Shown piece by piece: positions 28,380 to 36,129 of a stretch of 40,559 nucleotides of DNA. Below the pieces are notes generated by a model. It worked only from the letters and a program-made list of their open reading frames with translations, ran no database searches and was not told the DNA's origin. The DNA is from an uncultured Gammaproteobacteria bacterium (lineage in GTDB: Bacteria; Pseudomonadota; Gammaproteobacteria; Pseudomonadales; Pseudohongiellaceae). Both the position numbers and the translations under genes were made by a program. The stretch's first letter is position 1. The number at the start of each line of letters is the position of its first letter. Where the stretch lies: assembly GCA_913058135.1 (NCBI GenBank), contig CAJXPR010000020.1, positions 1-40,559 of the forward strand, written 5' to 3'.

Positions 28380-29582
28380 GTGTCCGAGATCAAGCACACC
28401 GAACATAGCAACGCACTCAGCATCTTCCTGATTTTTCTGCGCCTGGGCCTGACCTCCTTCGGTGGGCCCGTCGCGCATATCGGCTATTTTCGCGACGAGT
28501 TTGTTACCCGCCGGCATTGGCTGAGCGAGCAGAGCTACGCTGATCTGGTGGCGTTGTGCCAGTTCCTGCCAGGGCCGGCAAGCAGCCAGGTCGGGCTGGC
28601 GATGGGTCTGTCACGTGGTGGCTATGCTGGCGCCCTGGCTGCCTGGCTGGGGTTTACACTGCCGTCCGCGCTGGCACTGATCGTGCTGGCCATGGGCCTT
28701 GTCGGAGTCGCCGATGGCGTGATGTCTTCGGGTCTGCTCACGGGACTGAAAGTGGTGGCCGTGGCCGTGGTCGCGCAAGCGGTCTGGGGCATGGCGCGTA
28801 ACCTGTGCCCGGACACTCCCCGACTCACGCTGATGGCTGCTGCAACCTGTCTGGTCCTGTTGTTGCCGTCAGTGTATGCGCAGGTGGGCGTGATTGTTGC
28901 CACCGGTATCGTGGGATTGATTGCCTTCAAGCCCGCTGCCGGCTCATTTACCGATGACTGGCAGGTTCCGGTGAGTCGCGGCGCTGGCGTGCTCTGGCTC
29001 AGCCTGTTTTTTATACTGTTGGCCGGGTTGCCCGTGTTGCTGCAGCTGTTCCCCTCACAGACTCTGGCCCTGGTTGATTCATTTTATCGCGCCGGATCGC
29101 TGGTGTTCGGTGGTGGGCACGTTGTGTTGCCTCTGTTGCAGGCTGAAGTTGTGCCGCCGGGCTGGGTGCAGGAAGACATGTTCCTCGCCGGTTACGGTGC
29201 CGCCCAGGCTGTACCGGGGCCCCTGTTTACCTTCGCCGCTTTCCTGGGTGCCGCAATGAGCAGTCCACCCACCGCCTGGCTGGGTGGACTGATCTGTCTG
29301 CTCGCCATCTTTACGCCGTCGTTTCTGCTCATCGCTGGCGCCCTGCCATTCTGGCAGCAGTTGCGCGCCAGTGCCCGCATGCAGGCAGCACTGATGGGCA
29401 TTAACGCCGGCGTGGTCGGACTGCTGCTGGCAGCTCTTTACGACCCGGTCTGGACCAGTGCCATCGTCGGCCCCAGAGAGTTCGCCATGGCACTGGTTGC
29501 CCTGATCGCGCTGATGGCGTGGAAGCTGCCGCCCTGGCTTGTTGTGCTCGCCAGCGCCGCGACCGGTTGGCTTATCGCCTAG
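28380..29582 (+). CDS. chrA: ChrA-type chromate transporter
   Basis: 400 residues with two homologous CHR halves and about ten membrane segments. The N half starts FLIFLRLGLTSFGGPVAHIGYFRDEFV and has LCQFLPGPASSQVGLAMGLSRGGYAG; the C half has AGSLVFGGGHVVLPLLQAEVV and AQAVPGPLFTFAAFLGA. These FGGP/FGGGHVVLP and PGP motifs define the CHR superfamily, which exports chromate in characterised members, though many homologues have no proven substrate. The start is GTG at 28380, with ACGGAG about 10 bases upstream. It follows selU by 30 bases and could be co-transcribed. No chrB-like regulator is present. Confidence 0.92.
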   Translation: MSEIKHTEHSNALSIFLIFLRLGLTSFGGPVAHIGYFRDEFVTRRHWLSEQSYADLVALCQFLPGPASSQVGLAMGLSRGGYAGALAAWLGFTLPSALALIVLAMGLVGVADGVMSSGLLTGLKVVAVAVVAQAVWGMARNLCPDTPRLTLMAAATCLVLLLPSVYAQVGVIVATGIVGLIAFKPAAGSFTDDWQVPVSRGAGVLWLSLFFILLAGLPVLLQLFPSQTLALVDSFYRAGSLVFGGGHVVLPLLQAEVVPPGWVQEDMFLAGYGAAQAVPGPLFTFAAFLGAAMSSPPTAWLGGLICLLAIFTPSFLLIAGALPFWQQLRASARMQAALMGINAGVVGLLLAALYDPVWTSAIVGPREFAMALVALIALMAWKLPPWLVVLASAATGWLIA

Positions 29583-29601
29583 CGTCACTTCAGGTGAATA
29601 A

Positions 29602-30519
29602 TCAATCCAGCGGCAAAAACCCGAGCGCATTGTTGTTGTTCATCGGAATCACAATCTGATTCTGCACCGGGTCATAACAGATCGAGGCGGCACTGGGGAT
29701 TCCCTCGGCAATGACCTCGGCATCCTCGCCCGGCACGATTTTCGAGATGCTGCCATAGCGCACACTGCTGACGTACTTGGTGCCATCTTCGGTGATAACG
29801 ATGCCATCATTACCGCTTTCTGCCGCATACTCGGTATTGATCAGTTCGCCGTCGGTATTAAACGTCATCACATGATTGTTACCAATATTGATCACCACGA
29901 TATTGCCATCGTTGTCCATGGCGACGCCGTTGGGCAACAGCAGGGGCGACCCGTCGATAAACACGGATGCTTCGCCATTGGCTGTCACCCGGTAAATTCG
30001 CTGCGGGTCACGGGTATTGGAGGCGTAGATGGTGCCATCTTCGGCGACCGCGATACCATTGAGGCCATTGGCACCGGCTTCAGCGACTGAATGCGACATC
30101 AACGGCTGGCCACTGGCCAGATTGAAGGTGCGTACCGTATCGGTATCGGCCACATACAACACGCCGTCATGAATCGCGCTGCCCAGCGGCTGATTCAATG
30201 TCAGACCGTCGCGGTCGTCACCGATCCATTTGGCAGTATGCACCGATCCGTCCGGGTTGATGAGTGACACGTAACCATCATTTTCCTGCATGTTTTGCGG
30301 CACACCGGCGTTCATGGCCAGAATCAGGTTACGCTCGGGGTCGAAGGTGCAGCTTTCGGCGAAGCGGAAGCTGCCGTATACCTTGACGTTGGACGACATC
30401 TGTTTGGACTCGCCAGCTTCGTTGACGGTGCCCAGCGGTTCACCGGCGGAAAACTCCTGGGCGCTGCTCCAGGAAGTAAGGGTCAGCGCGATGGCGCCAG
30501 CGATAGCGGATAATTTCAT
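29602..30519 (-). CDS. Exported NHL/SMP-30-like beta-propeller protein
   Basis: 305 residues with a signal peptide (MKLSAIAGAIALTLTSWSSA, cleaved before QEF). Repeats of the form NGIAVAEDGTIYASNTRDPQRIYRV, NGVAMDNDGNIVVINIGNNHVMTF and DGIVITEDGTKYVSSVRYGSISKI are typical of NHL or SMP-30/gluconolaconase-like six-bladed propellers. Putative Ca or substrate residues cannot be assigned without a structure. AAGGAG lies 8 bases before the ATG. It is divergent from a LysE-type exporter and convergent with chrA. The function may be a lactonase or a binding protein. Confidence 0.78.
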   Translation of the reverse strand: MKLSAIAGAIALTLTSWSSAQEFSAGEPLGTVNEAGESKQMSSNVKVYGSFRFAESCTFDPERNLILAMNAGVPQNMQENDGYVSLINPDGSVHTAKWIGDDRDGLTLNQPLGSAIHDGVLYVADTDTVRTFNLASGQPLMSHSVAEAGANGLNGIAVAEDGTIYASNTRDPQRIYRVTANGEASVFIDGSPLLLPNGVAMDNDGNIVVINIGNNHVMTFNTDGELINTEYAAESGNDGIVITEDGTKYVSSVRYGSISKIVPGEDAEVIAEGIPSAASICYDPVQNQIVIPMNNNNALGFLPLD

Positions 30520-30603
30520 ATGTGTTTCTCCTTAAACGGGGGCAGGCTAGTATACTGCCCCTAATCAATGACGTGTTTGTCAGTTTCCCTGAATCCAAGG
30601 TAT

Positions 30604-31215
30604 TTGCCCATTACTACGCAATTCATGATATCGGTTTTTCTGTTCGCCCTGTCGGCAGCGATCACGCCGGGACCCAACAATGTTATGCTGATGAGCTCGG
30701 GTGTCAACTTTGGTATTCGCCGCAGCGTCCCATTGCTGATGGGCGTCTGTATCGGTTTTCCGGCCATGTTCATGGCCATTGGTCTTGGTCTGGGCGCTGT
30801 CTTCCAGCGCTATCCGCAGGTGCACACGGTCATCTCGGTAGTGGGCATCATCTATCTGTTGTACCTGGCATGGCGGATTGCGCGTAGCGGGCGGCCGGAG
30901 CAGGTCGACGACATAAAGCCATTGACCTTCCTGCAGGCCGCTGCCTTCCAGTGGGTCAACCCCAAAGCCTGGGTCATGGCCACCGGTGCCATCGCTGCAT
31001 TCACGACGACAGTGGGCAGCATGAGTCAGCAAGTGATTAATATGACTCTGATTTTTATAACGGCCGCCGTGCCCAGCGCCTTGACCTGGCTGCTGTTCGG
31101 CGTGGGGTTGCAGAAATTGTTGGCCGATCCGCTGTGGCTGCGGCGCTTCAATTATCTGATGGCGGGGTTGCTGGTGTTGTCGATGGTGCCGGTTGTGATA
31201 GACCTGTTGAACTGA
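30604..31215 (+). CDS. LysE/RhtB-family amino-acid exporter
   Basis: About 203 residues with six hydrophobic segments. The family signature SAAITPGPNNVMLMSSGVNFGIRRSVPLLMGVCIGF is clear, and FQWVNPKAWVMATGA is the usual fourth-helix motif. These proteins export amino acids or homoserine lactones; the substrate is not predictable. The start is uncertain. ATG 30568 has no ribosome binding site and lies only 12 bases after a TATACT box. TTG 30604 gives a family-like N-terminus but AAGG is only 3 bases away. ATG 30625 is a third choice. The stop is secure. Confidence 0.85.
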   Translation: MPITTQFMISVFLFALSAAITPGPNNVMLMSSGVNFGIRRSVPLLMGVCIGFPAMFMAIGLGLGAVFQRYPQVHTVISVVGIIYLLYLAWRIARSGRPEQVDDIKPLTFLQAAAFQWVNPKAWVMATGAIAAFTTTVGSMSQQVINMTLIFITAAVPSALTWLLFGVGLQKLLADPLWLRRFNYLMAGLLVLSMVPVVIDLLN

Positions 31216-31255
31216 CAGGCTGCTGACAAACTACCTGCGTTGCCATTGCTTCGTT

Positions 31256-31314
31256 AAAAACAGGCTCAAGATGCTCACTTACTCCTTGTAAGCTCCGCTC
31301 TTTCGCCTGTTTTT
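31256..31314. repeat. Palindromic intergenic element
   Basis: AAAAACAGGC (31256-31265) and GCCTGTTTTT (31305-31314) are perfect 10-bp inverted repeats; between them CTTAC-TCCTT-GTAAG (31278-31292) forms a second small stem. The sequence around it (TGCTTCGTTAAAAACAGGC and GCCTGTTTTTGCCTCGC) looks like an intergenic palindrome that recurs in many gammaproteobacterial genomes, by memory. The T-run after the second arm could stop transcription from the exporter gene. Confidence 0.65.
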
Positions 31315-31394
31315 GCCTCGCACTGGCGGCCTCGCTTACGCTTTTTGGCAGGTGCAGTATTGAAAGAAGTGATTGTTATCAGAGAGGGAATTGA

Positions 31395-32078
31395 TTGAAA
31401 ACTGTATTTGAGTTGCCAGCGGTTACCCTGCCGATCAGGGGCAGTGATGCGCGCTTCCCGGTGGGACGGGTGTTCTGCGTGGGACGTAACTACGCCGAGC
31501 ATGCCAAAGAAATGGGCGCCGACCCCAGCCGTGAGGCGCCATTCTTTTTCAGCAAGCCGGCCTCTGCTGTCTGGGTGCCTGAGGGTGAGGTGCCGTACCC
31601 GTCGCGAACCGCCGATCTGCACCACGAAGCGGAACTGGTGGTGGCCCTGCATCGGGGCGGCCTGTCATTGACACCGGCAGCTGCACGCGAGTGCGTGTAT
31701 GCCTACGGTGTGGGCATTGATTTTACCCGCCGCGATCTGCAGGCCGAGGCCAAGAAGCTGGGGCGGCCCTGGGATACAGCCAAGGGTTTTGATGCGTCGG
31801 GTCCGGTGTCCGAGCTGGTAACCGTCGAAGACCGCGGCTGGCTGGATAAAGGGGCCATTTCGCTCACATTGAACGGCGCGCCACGGCAACGCGGTGATCT
31901 GTCGGACATGATCTGGAAAGTGGACGAGATAATCGCCGAGCTGTCGACTTATTACACCTTGCAGGCAGGTGACATCATCTTTACCGGCACCCCGGCGGGC
32001 GTGGGCGCGGTTGAGCGCGGCGATGTGGTACAGGCCAGCATTGACGGTGTTGGCCGGCTCGAATTCACCCTGGTTTAG
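31395..32078 (+). CDS. Fumarylacetoacetate hydrolase-family protein
   Basis: 227 residues; FAH-fold hydrolase or isomerase, close to the short FAHD1/fumarylpyruvate hydrolase/acylpyruvase type. Signatures: GRVFCVGRNYAEHAKEMG, FFFSKPASAV, LHHEAELVVAL (metal-binding Glu residues), YGVGIDFTRRDLQ and IIFTGTPAGVG. In the family a divalent metal is held by three acidic residues: the two Glu of HHEAELV and an Asp downstream (GIDFTRRD). The start is TTG at 31395 after GAGGGA. It overlaps the convergent ruvX by 4 bases at the shared bases TTAG. No aromatic degradation genes are adjacent, so the substrate may be a general acylpyruvate. Confidence 0.9.
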   Translation: MKTVFELPAVTLPIRGSDARFPVGRVFCVGRNYAEHAKEMGADPSREAPFFFSKPASAVWVPEGEVPYPSRTADLHHEAELVVALHRGGLSLTPAAARECVYAYGVGIDFTRRDLQAEAKKLGRPWDTAKGFDASGPVSELVTVEDRGWLDKGAISLTLNGAPRQRGDLSDMIWKVDEIIAELSTYYTLQAGDIIFTGTPAGVGAVERGDVVQASIDGVGRLEFTLV

Positions 32079-32572
32079 CTATTATCCGGTCGCCCGGCAG
32101 CAACAGGCTCCCCGGCAGCATCAGGGTCTGCGCTTGCCGGCAAGGGCGGCAGGCCGTCGAACCAGGCTTCCAGAATCAGGCGCGCGGCCAGTGCATCCAC
32201 CGCGCCATTGGCTTCGCCGCGCAGCAGTTCGCCACGTGCCTCAAACGAAGTAAGGCGCTCATCAACTCCGAAGCAGGGTTTGTGCAGGCGGCCGTTAAGG
32301 CGCTTGCCAAACTTGCGTGCCCGCAGCAGCAACTCACTGTCGCTGTCATCCATGTTAAAAGGCAGGCCCACGACAAAAACGTCGGGCTGCCAGTTGGCTA
32401 CCAATGCTTCCAGCTTTGTCCAATCCGGAATGCCGTCGGTCGCCGGGATGATACCAATGGCCTGCGCAGTGCCGGTCAGGCTCTGACCATAGGCTACCCC
32501 GATTCGCTTTGTGCCAAAATCAAAGCCCAGTACTTTCAGCGGTTTTGTGTATTTTTGGGGGTAGCGTTCCAT
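32075..32572 (-). CDS. ruvX: RuvX/YqgF RNase H-like nuclease
   Basis: 165 residues; RNase H-fold protein implicated in 16S rRNA 5' processing and as a Holliday junction resolvase. Motifs: VLGFDFGTKRIGVAYG (first Asp, residue 18), VFVVGLPFNMDD, DERLTSFEARGELL (Glu/Arg) and DALAARLIL (last Asp). The tail after WFDGLPPLP is Pro/Ala-rich and longer than usual. It follows yqgE with a 5-base gap; yqgE-ruvX is a conserved pair. Confidence 0.95.
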   Translation of the reverse strand: MERYPQKYTKPLKVLGFDFGTKRIGVAYGQSLTGTAQAIGIIPATDGIPDWTKLEALVANWQPDVFVVGLPFNMDDSDSELLLRARKFGKRLNGRLHKPCFGVDERLTSFEARGELLRGEANGAVDALAARLILEAWFDGLPPLPASADPDAAGEPVAAGRPDNS

Positions 32573-32577
32573 GCGCG

Positions 32578-33174
32578 TCAGGAATGTCCCGCCAGTGATG
32601 CCAGCTGACTCATGCTGACACCCAGCAGCGCTGCCACGGCAGAGGCCTTGTTTTCGTAGTCGGTAGAGAACAGCAGGTCAGTGTCGGCGGGCACGGTGAG
32701 CCAGGCATTGTCACTGATTTCCTGTTCCAGCTGTCCGGCGTCCCAACCGGCGCACCCCAGAGCCACCAGATAACGTGCGGGCCCGCCGCCAGCGGCGATT
32801 TCCTGCAGTATGTCTTTGGACATGGACAGACTGATGTCGTCATTGACCGCTAGCGTGTAATCCCATTCGGTACCCGCTTCGTGCAGGATGAAACCCTTGT
32901 TGCCTTCAACCGGGCCGCCGGTGAGTATGCTGCGGTTCTGCAGGCGCGCCAGAAACTCATCCTTGATGGTGATACCAAGCTCTTCCATCAGATCAGGCAT
33001 CACCAGCTTTGATGGTCTGTTCACCACCAGACCCAGGGCGCCATCGCTGTCGTGCTTCCATAAATAGGTGACCGATCCGTTGAAATTGGGATCACGCAGA
33101 AGCGGCATGGCAATCAGGAAATGGTTTTCCAGGAAGCTGGCGCTACCGGTGTCGGTATCTGATTCATGCATCAT
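32578..33174 (-). CDS. yqgE: YqgE/AlgH family protein
   Basis: 198 residues; UPF0301 (DUF179) protein. Family motifs: NHFLIAMPLLRDPNFNGSVTYLWKHDSDGALGLVVNRPS, LTGGPVEGNKGFILH and LGCAGWDAGQLEQEISDNAWLTVPA. Proteins of this group were linked to alginate regulation in Pseudomonas (AlgH) but have no firm biochemical role. It lies between tonB and ruvX, the same order as in Pseudomonas aeruginosa. The first codons MMHESDTDTGSAS precede the homologous part, so the precise start (33174 or 33171) is open. Confidence 0.93.
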   Translation of the reverse strand: MMHESDTDTGSASFLENHFLIAMPLLRDPNFNGSVTYLWKHDSDGALGLVVNRPSKLVMPDLMEELGITIKDEFLARLQNRSILTGGPVEGNKGFILHEAGTEWDYTLAVNDDISLSMSKDILQEIAAGGGPARYLVALGCAGWDAGQLEQEISDNAWLTVPADTDLLFSTDYENKASAVAALLGVSMSQLASLAGHS

Positions 33175-33198
33175 AGTTTTCAGACTCCCGTGTGTGTG

Positions 33199-34125
33199 TC
33201 AGTTGCTGCTGAAGGCATTGCCCGGGCGGAAGCGCCAGGTGCGAATGATTTCCAGCAGATCGATTTCGCCGCGCAGCTCGGCGGGGAATTCGTCAAAGGG
33301 CGCTGCCAGCCGCACAATGTCCACAGCGGCCTGGTCCAGTACCTGCTGGCCCGAGCCCTGCAGGATGCGGATCTCCTGCACACTGCCGTCGGGACGAATA
33401 GAGACCAGCATGCGCAGGCTGCCGAAAATCTCATCCCGCCTCGCCTGTTGCGGATAGTGTTCGTTGCCGACCAGCTCAATGCGCTTGCGCCAGTTGTCCA
33501 GATAAAGCGCATCATGGCGCTGTTGCGTCGAGGCCGATGAAATCGTGTAACGTCGTGGTCGTTTGGCATATTCCTGCTGCTGCACATCCAGTTGGGCCTG
33601 CAGGCTGGCAATGGCCAGGGAAATATCCTGCGGCGTTGAATGCTCGGACAGTACGCTGCTGTCACTGGGCTGCTGTGACTCGGTTTGCTGGCGCAACTGT
33701 TCGTCGGCTTCGGTGCTGGTCAGAATGCGATTGTCCTGCAGCTGCTGCGCCGATGCGGCCGGCGATGGCAGCGGTTGTACCTCCTGGATGATTTCCTCAT
33801 GAAACTGTGACTCAACCGGCGTCGCCGGGGCCACTGAATCGTCCACGGAACCGCTGCCCAGCTGGTTTTCCTGGGCGATAAAATCGGCCATCTCTGGCGG
33901 CATCTCACTGCGATACTGAGCCAGCGTGATCTCGATGGCGGGCACGCTGCGGCTTTCACTGAGAAAACTGAATCCCACGCCGGCGATGATGATGACGTGC
34001 AGACAGGCGGACAGGAAAATGGTGAACCCAAAGCGTTCCCTGGTCAGCCCGCCATCCTGACCGGGAGCGGCCTGAGCGGCGGCGCCCGACGCGGGGTTGT
34101 TATGCCTGGGATTGTCTGAAGTCAT
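33199..34125 (-). CDS. TonB-family energy transducer
   Basis: 308 residues. One N-terminal membrane helix (FTIFLSACLHVIIIAGVGFSFL, ~34-55) with the His of SxxxH-type TonB anchors, a long polar periplasmic stretch rich in Gln and Glu (~90-190), and a C-terminal TonB domain (HYPQQARRDEIFGSLRMLVSIRPDGSVQEIRILQGSG... RTWRFRPG). The proline-rich spacer of classical TonB is absent. In P. aeruginosa the gene at this place, between yqgE and gshB, is tonB3, which affects twitching motility and pilus assembly. By position this is a TonB3-like protein, and it faces the PilG/H-like genes across gshB. Confidence 0.87.
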   Translation of the reverse strand: MTSDNPRHNNPASGAAAQAAPGQDGGLTRERFGFTIFLSACLHVIIIAGVGFSFLSESRSVPAIEITLAQYRSEMPPEMADFIAQENQLGSGSVDDSVAPATPVESQFHEEIIQEVQPLPSPAASAQQLQDNRILTSTEADEQLRQQTESQQPSDSSVLSEHSTPQDISLAIASLQAQLDVQQQEYAKRPRRYTISSASTQQRHDALYLDNWRKRIELVGNEHYPQQARRDEIFGSLRMLVSIRPDGSVQEIRILQGSGQQVLDQAAVDIVRLAAPFDEFPAELRGEIDLLEIIRTWRFRPGNAFSSN

Positions 34126-34146
34126 CGAGCCAGTCGTTCCGATAGT

Positions 34147-35097
34147 CTATTTTTGCAGTTTGCCGGCGATACAGTCCATCAGGTCACCGGCGATGTCCAG
34201 ATCGTATGCGGTATTCAATTCACGGATACAGGTCGGGCTGGTGACGTTGATCTCGGTCAGATAGTCACCAATCACATCCAGTCCTACAAACAGCAGACCC
34301 TTGGCGCGGACAGTTTCTCTCACCTGCTCGCAAATCCATTTGTCGCGATCGGACAGCGGCTGGGCGATGCCGCTGCCACCGGCGGCCAGATTGCCGCGGC
34401 TTTCTCCGATAGCCGGCACCCGGGCCAGCGCGTAAGGCACCGGGTCGCCATCGATGAGCAGGATGCGCTTGTCGCCTTTGACGATTTCGGGGATATAGCG
34501 CTGTGCCATGATAGGGCTGCGGCCGTGTGCTGTGAGCATTTCAATGATCACGCTGATATTGGTGTCATCGGAGCGTATGCGAAAAATGGAACTGCCGCCC
34601 ATGCCGTCCAGCGGTTTGAAAATGACATCGCCATGTTCCCGGTGGAAGGCCTTGAGCTTATCGGCGCGGCTGCTTACCAGCAGTGGCGGGCAGCACTGCG
34701 GGAACTGGGTGGCAAACATCTTTTCGTTGCAGTCGCGCAGGGACTGCGGCTTGTTGACAATCAGGGTGCCCGCCTGTTCAGCGCGCTCCAGCAGGTAAGT
34801 GGAATACACATAGTTGCTGTCGAAGGGCGGATCCTTGCGCATCAGGATCACATCCAGGTCAGCCAGTGGCCGCTCGACAGCATCTCCCATGCGGTACCAG
34901 TTTTCCGGGTTATAGGCCACTTCCAGCGGGCGCATATGGCCCATGGCGGTATCGCCGTCAAGGTACAGGTCGCCCTGTTCCATGTAGTGCAGTTCCCAGT
35001 CACGTTCCTGGGCCGCCACCAGCATGGCCAGGCTGGTGTCCTTTTTATAGGTGATATTGGCGATGGGGTCCATCACGATGCCGACTTTCAGTTGCAT
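34147..35097 (-). CDS. gshB: Glutathione synthetase
   Basis: 316 residues, the same length as E. coli GshB; joins gamma-glutamylcysteine and glycine with ATP. ATP-grasp features: FDSNYVYSTYLLERAEQ, NKPQSLRDCNEKMF, FKPLDGMGGSSIFRI (glycine-rich loop), GDKRILLIDG, GESRGNLAAGGSG and EINVTSPTCIREL. GAGG lies 7 bases before the ATG. It is 21 bases upstream of the tonB gene, in one unit with yqgE and ruvX, and is divergent from the PilG-like gene. Confidence 0.97.
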   Translation of the reverse strand: MQLKVGIVMDPIANITYKKDTSLAMLVAAQERDWELHYMEQGDLYLDGDTAMGHMRPLEVAYNPENWYRMGDAVERPLADLDVILMRKDPPFDSNYVYSTYLLERAEQAGTLIVNKPQSLRDCNEKMFATQFPQCCPPLLVSSRADKLKAFHREHGDVIFKPLDGMGGSSIFRIRSDDTNISVIIEMLTAHGRSPIMAQRYIPEIVKGDKRILLIDGDPVPYALARVPAIGESRGNLAAGGSGIAQPLSDRDKWICEQVRETVRAKGLLFVGLDVIGDYLTEINVTSPTCIRELNTAYDLDIAGDLMDCIAGKLQK

Positions 35098-35190
35098 GCT
35101 TCAGCCTCTTGCCCGGGATTATGGATCAGACGCTGCCTGGCGGCAGGCCTGATCAGGGAAAACTGTTATGTGGTTCACATCATAACATGA

Positions 35191-35221
35191 TTGACTGGGA
35201 CAGCAGTCCAGGTGGTATGCT
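35191..35221 (+). promoter_or_regulatory. Candidate promoter of the PilG/PilH-like operon
   Basis: TTGACT (35191-35196) and TATGCT (35216-35221) are good matches to -35 and -10 boxes, but the 19-bp spacer is long. Just upstream, ATGTG-GTT-CACAT (35168-35180) is a perfect inverted repeat extended by GTT...AAC and could be a regulator site or belong to the divergent gshB leader. Confidence 0.4.
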
Positions 35222-35252
35222 AAAACCCAGTAACACTGCGTGCTAAAACGGT

Positions 35253-35270
35253 TTGATCAGGGAGGATCAA
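35253..35270 (+). promoter_or_regulatory. Small hairpin presenting the ribosome binding site
   Basis: TTGATC (35253-35258), AGGGAG (35259-35264) and GATCAA (35265-35270) form a perfect 6-bp stem whose loop is the Shine-Dalgarno. The GGAGG is 7 bases from the ATG at 35273. The stem either displays or hides the site depending on stability; the palindrome could also be a DNA operator. Confidence 0.45.
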
Positions 35271-35272
35271 TC

Positions 35273-35740
35273 ATGACTGCGATGGTGGAACACAGGCAGC
35301 CCCCGGGCGCCTCACAACGCGCCGACGCGCGCCCGTTTCGGGTGCTGCTGGCCGATGCCGGGCTCCAGTTACGCGAGCGGCTGGCCGACCTGCTGAATCA
35401 GCAGAGCGTGGAGGTGCTGACCGCAGACGATGGTTTTGACGTCCTGTGCCGGTTACCCGAGCTCCGGCCCGACCTGTTGCTGCTGGCGAACGCCTTGCCG
35501 CGCCTGACTGGCACCCAGGTCTGTTCGCTGGTAAGACAATGCCCCGATTTCCGGGATCTGACTGTCATTCTTATGGGCGATGAACACAATCTGCTTGATG
35601 AGGTGCGGGCGGAACTGGCAGGCGCCGATGGTTGCCTGCACATGCCCTTCCGACTGGCGGAGCTGCAGGACGTTCTGGCGCAGATCCGGCCGCGTCACAC
35701 CGATACTGACACCGGCCCCGGTGCAGCGCCGGCCGCATGA
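35273..35740 (+). CDS. PilG-like pseudo-receiver protein
   Basis: 155 residues with one receiver fold at about 22-140. Compared with PilG of Pseudomonas, TADDGFDVLCRLPELRPDLLLL, LPRLTGTQVCSLVRQCPDF and the MPFRLAELQDVLAQIR end align well. The phospho-accepting Asp is Ala72, the acidic pair is Asp28-Ala29, the conserved Ser/Thr is Gly102 and the conserved Lys is Met124. It therefore cannot be phosphorylated in the normal way. The 20-residue N-terminal extension is longer than in PilG. The ATG at 35273 follows GGAGG by 7 bases; the open frame to 35240 is not used. The stop overlaps the next start (ATGA). Position next to gshB is that of pilG in Pseudomonas. Confidence 0.85.
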   Translation: MTAMVEHRQPPGASQRADARPFRVLLADAGLQLRERLADLLNQQSVEVLTADDGFDVLCRLPELRPDLLLLANALPRLTGTQVCSLVRQCPDFRDLTVILMGDEHNLLDEVRAELAGADGCLHMPFRLAELQDVLAQIRPRHTDTDTGPGAAPAA

Positions 35741-36129
35741 CTGCAAAGGTGCTGGTGGTGGATGACAATCCGTGGGCGCGCGACACGCTGTGTGCAACGT
35801 TGCAACGCCACGGGTATGACACTGAGCAGGCCGCCGATCTGGCCCAGGTGCGACAGCTGCAGCGCCGCAATGGCGCGCGCTGGCGGGCAGACCTGATTTT
35901 TGTGGAGCTGGTGCGTGAGCGTGGCAATGGATTCACGGTAGCCGCCTGGCTGCAATCACAAGGGCTGGGCCTGGTGATACTGCTCAGCGAACGTCTTGAT
36001 GTGGCGGATCACCTGTGGGCCCGCTCACGTGGCATTCTGCATCTGGTTTCGCGGGCAGACGGTGCCAGGCAACTGTGTGCCTGGACGGACGATCTGCTCG
36101 CCCGCTGCAGTGACGGACCTGTGCGATGA
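35737..36129 (+). CDS. PilH-like degenerate receiver with Glu at the phospho-acceptor position
   Basis: 130 residues, a single receiver domain. VLVVDDNPWARDTLCATLQRHGY keeps the acidic pair Asp9-Asp10, and WARSRGILHL aligns with the PilH stretch WGKRQGARDYL, supporting PilH ancestry. The phospho-accepting Asp is Glu57 (FVELVRERGNGF against LMDIVMPGLNGF) and the conserved Lys is Ser105. Glu at this site often mimics the phosphorylated state in receivers, so the protein could be locked active, but without the Lys this is not assured. It overlaps both neighbours by 4 bases (ATGA at 35737 and 36126). Confidence 0.82.
   Translation: MTAKVLVVDDNPWARDTLCATLQRHGYDTEQAADLAQVRQLQRRNGARWRADLIFVELVRERGNGFTVAAWLQSQGLGLVILLSERLDVADHLWARSRGILHLVSRADGARQLCAWTDDLLARCSDGPVR

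Noticed and set aside
34153-35190. 345-codon open frame on the plus strand
   Set aside because: Lies antisense to gshB over its whole length and gives a His/Gln-rich sequence without any motif; gshB is certain.
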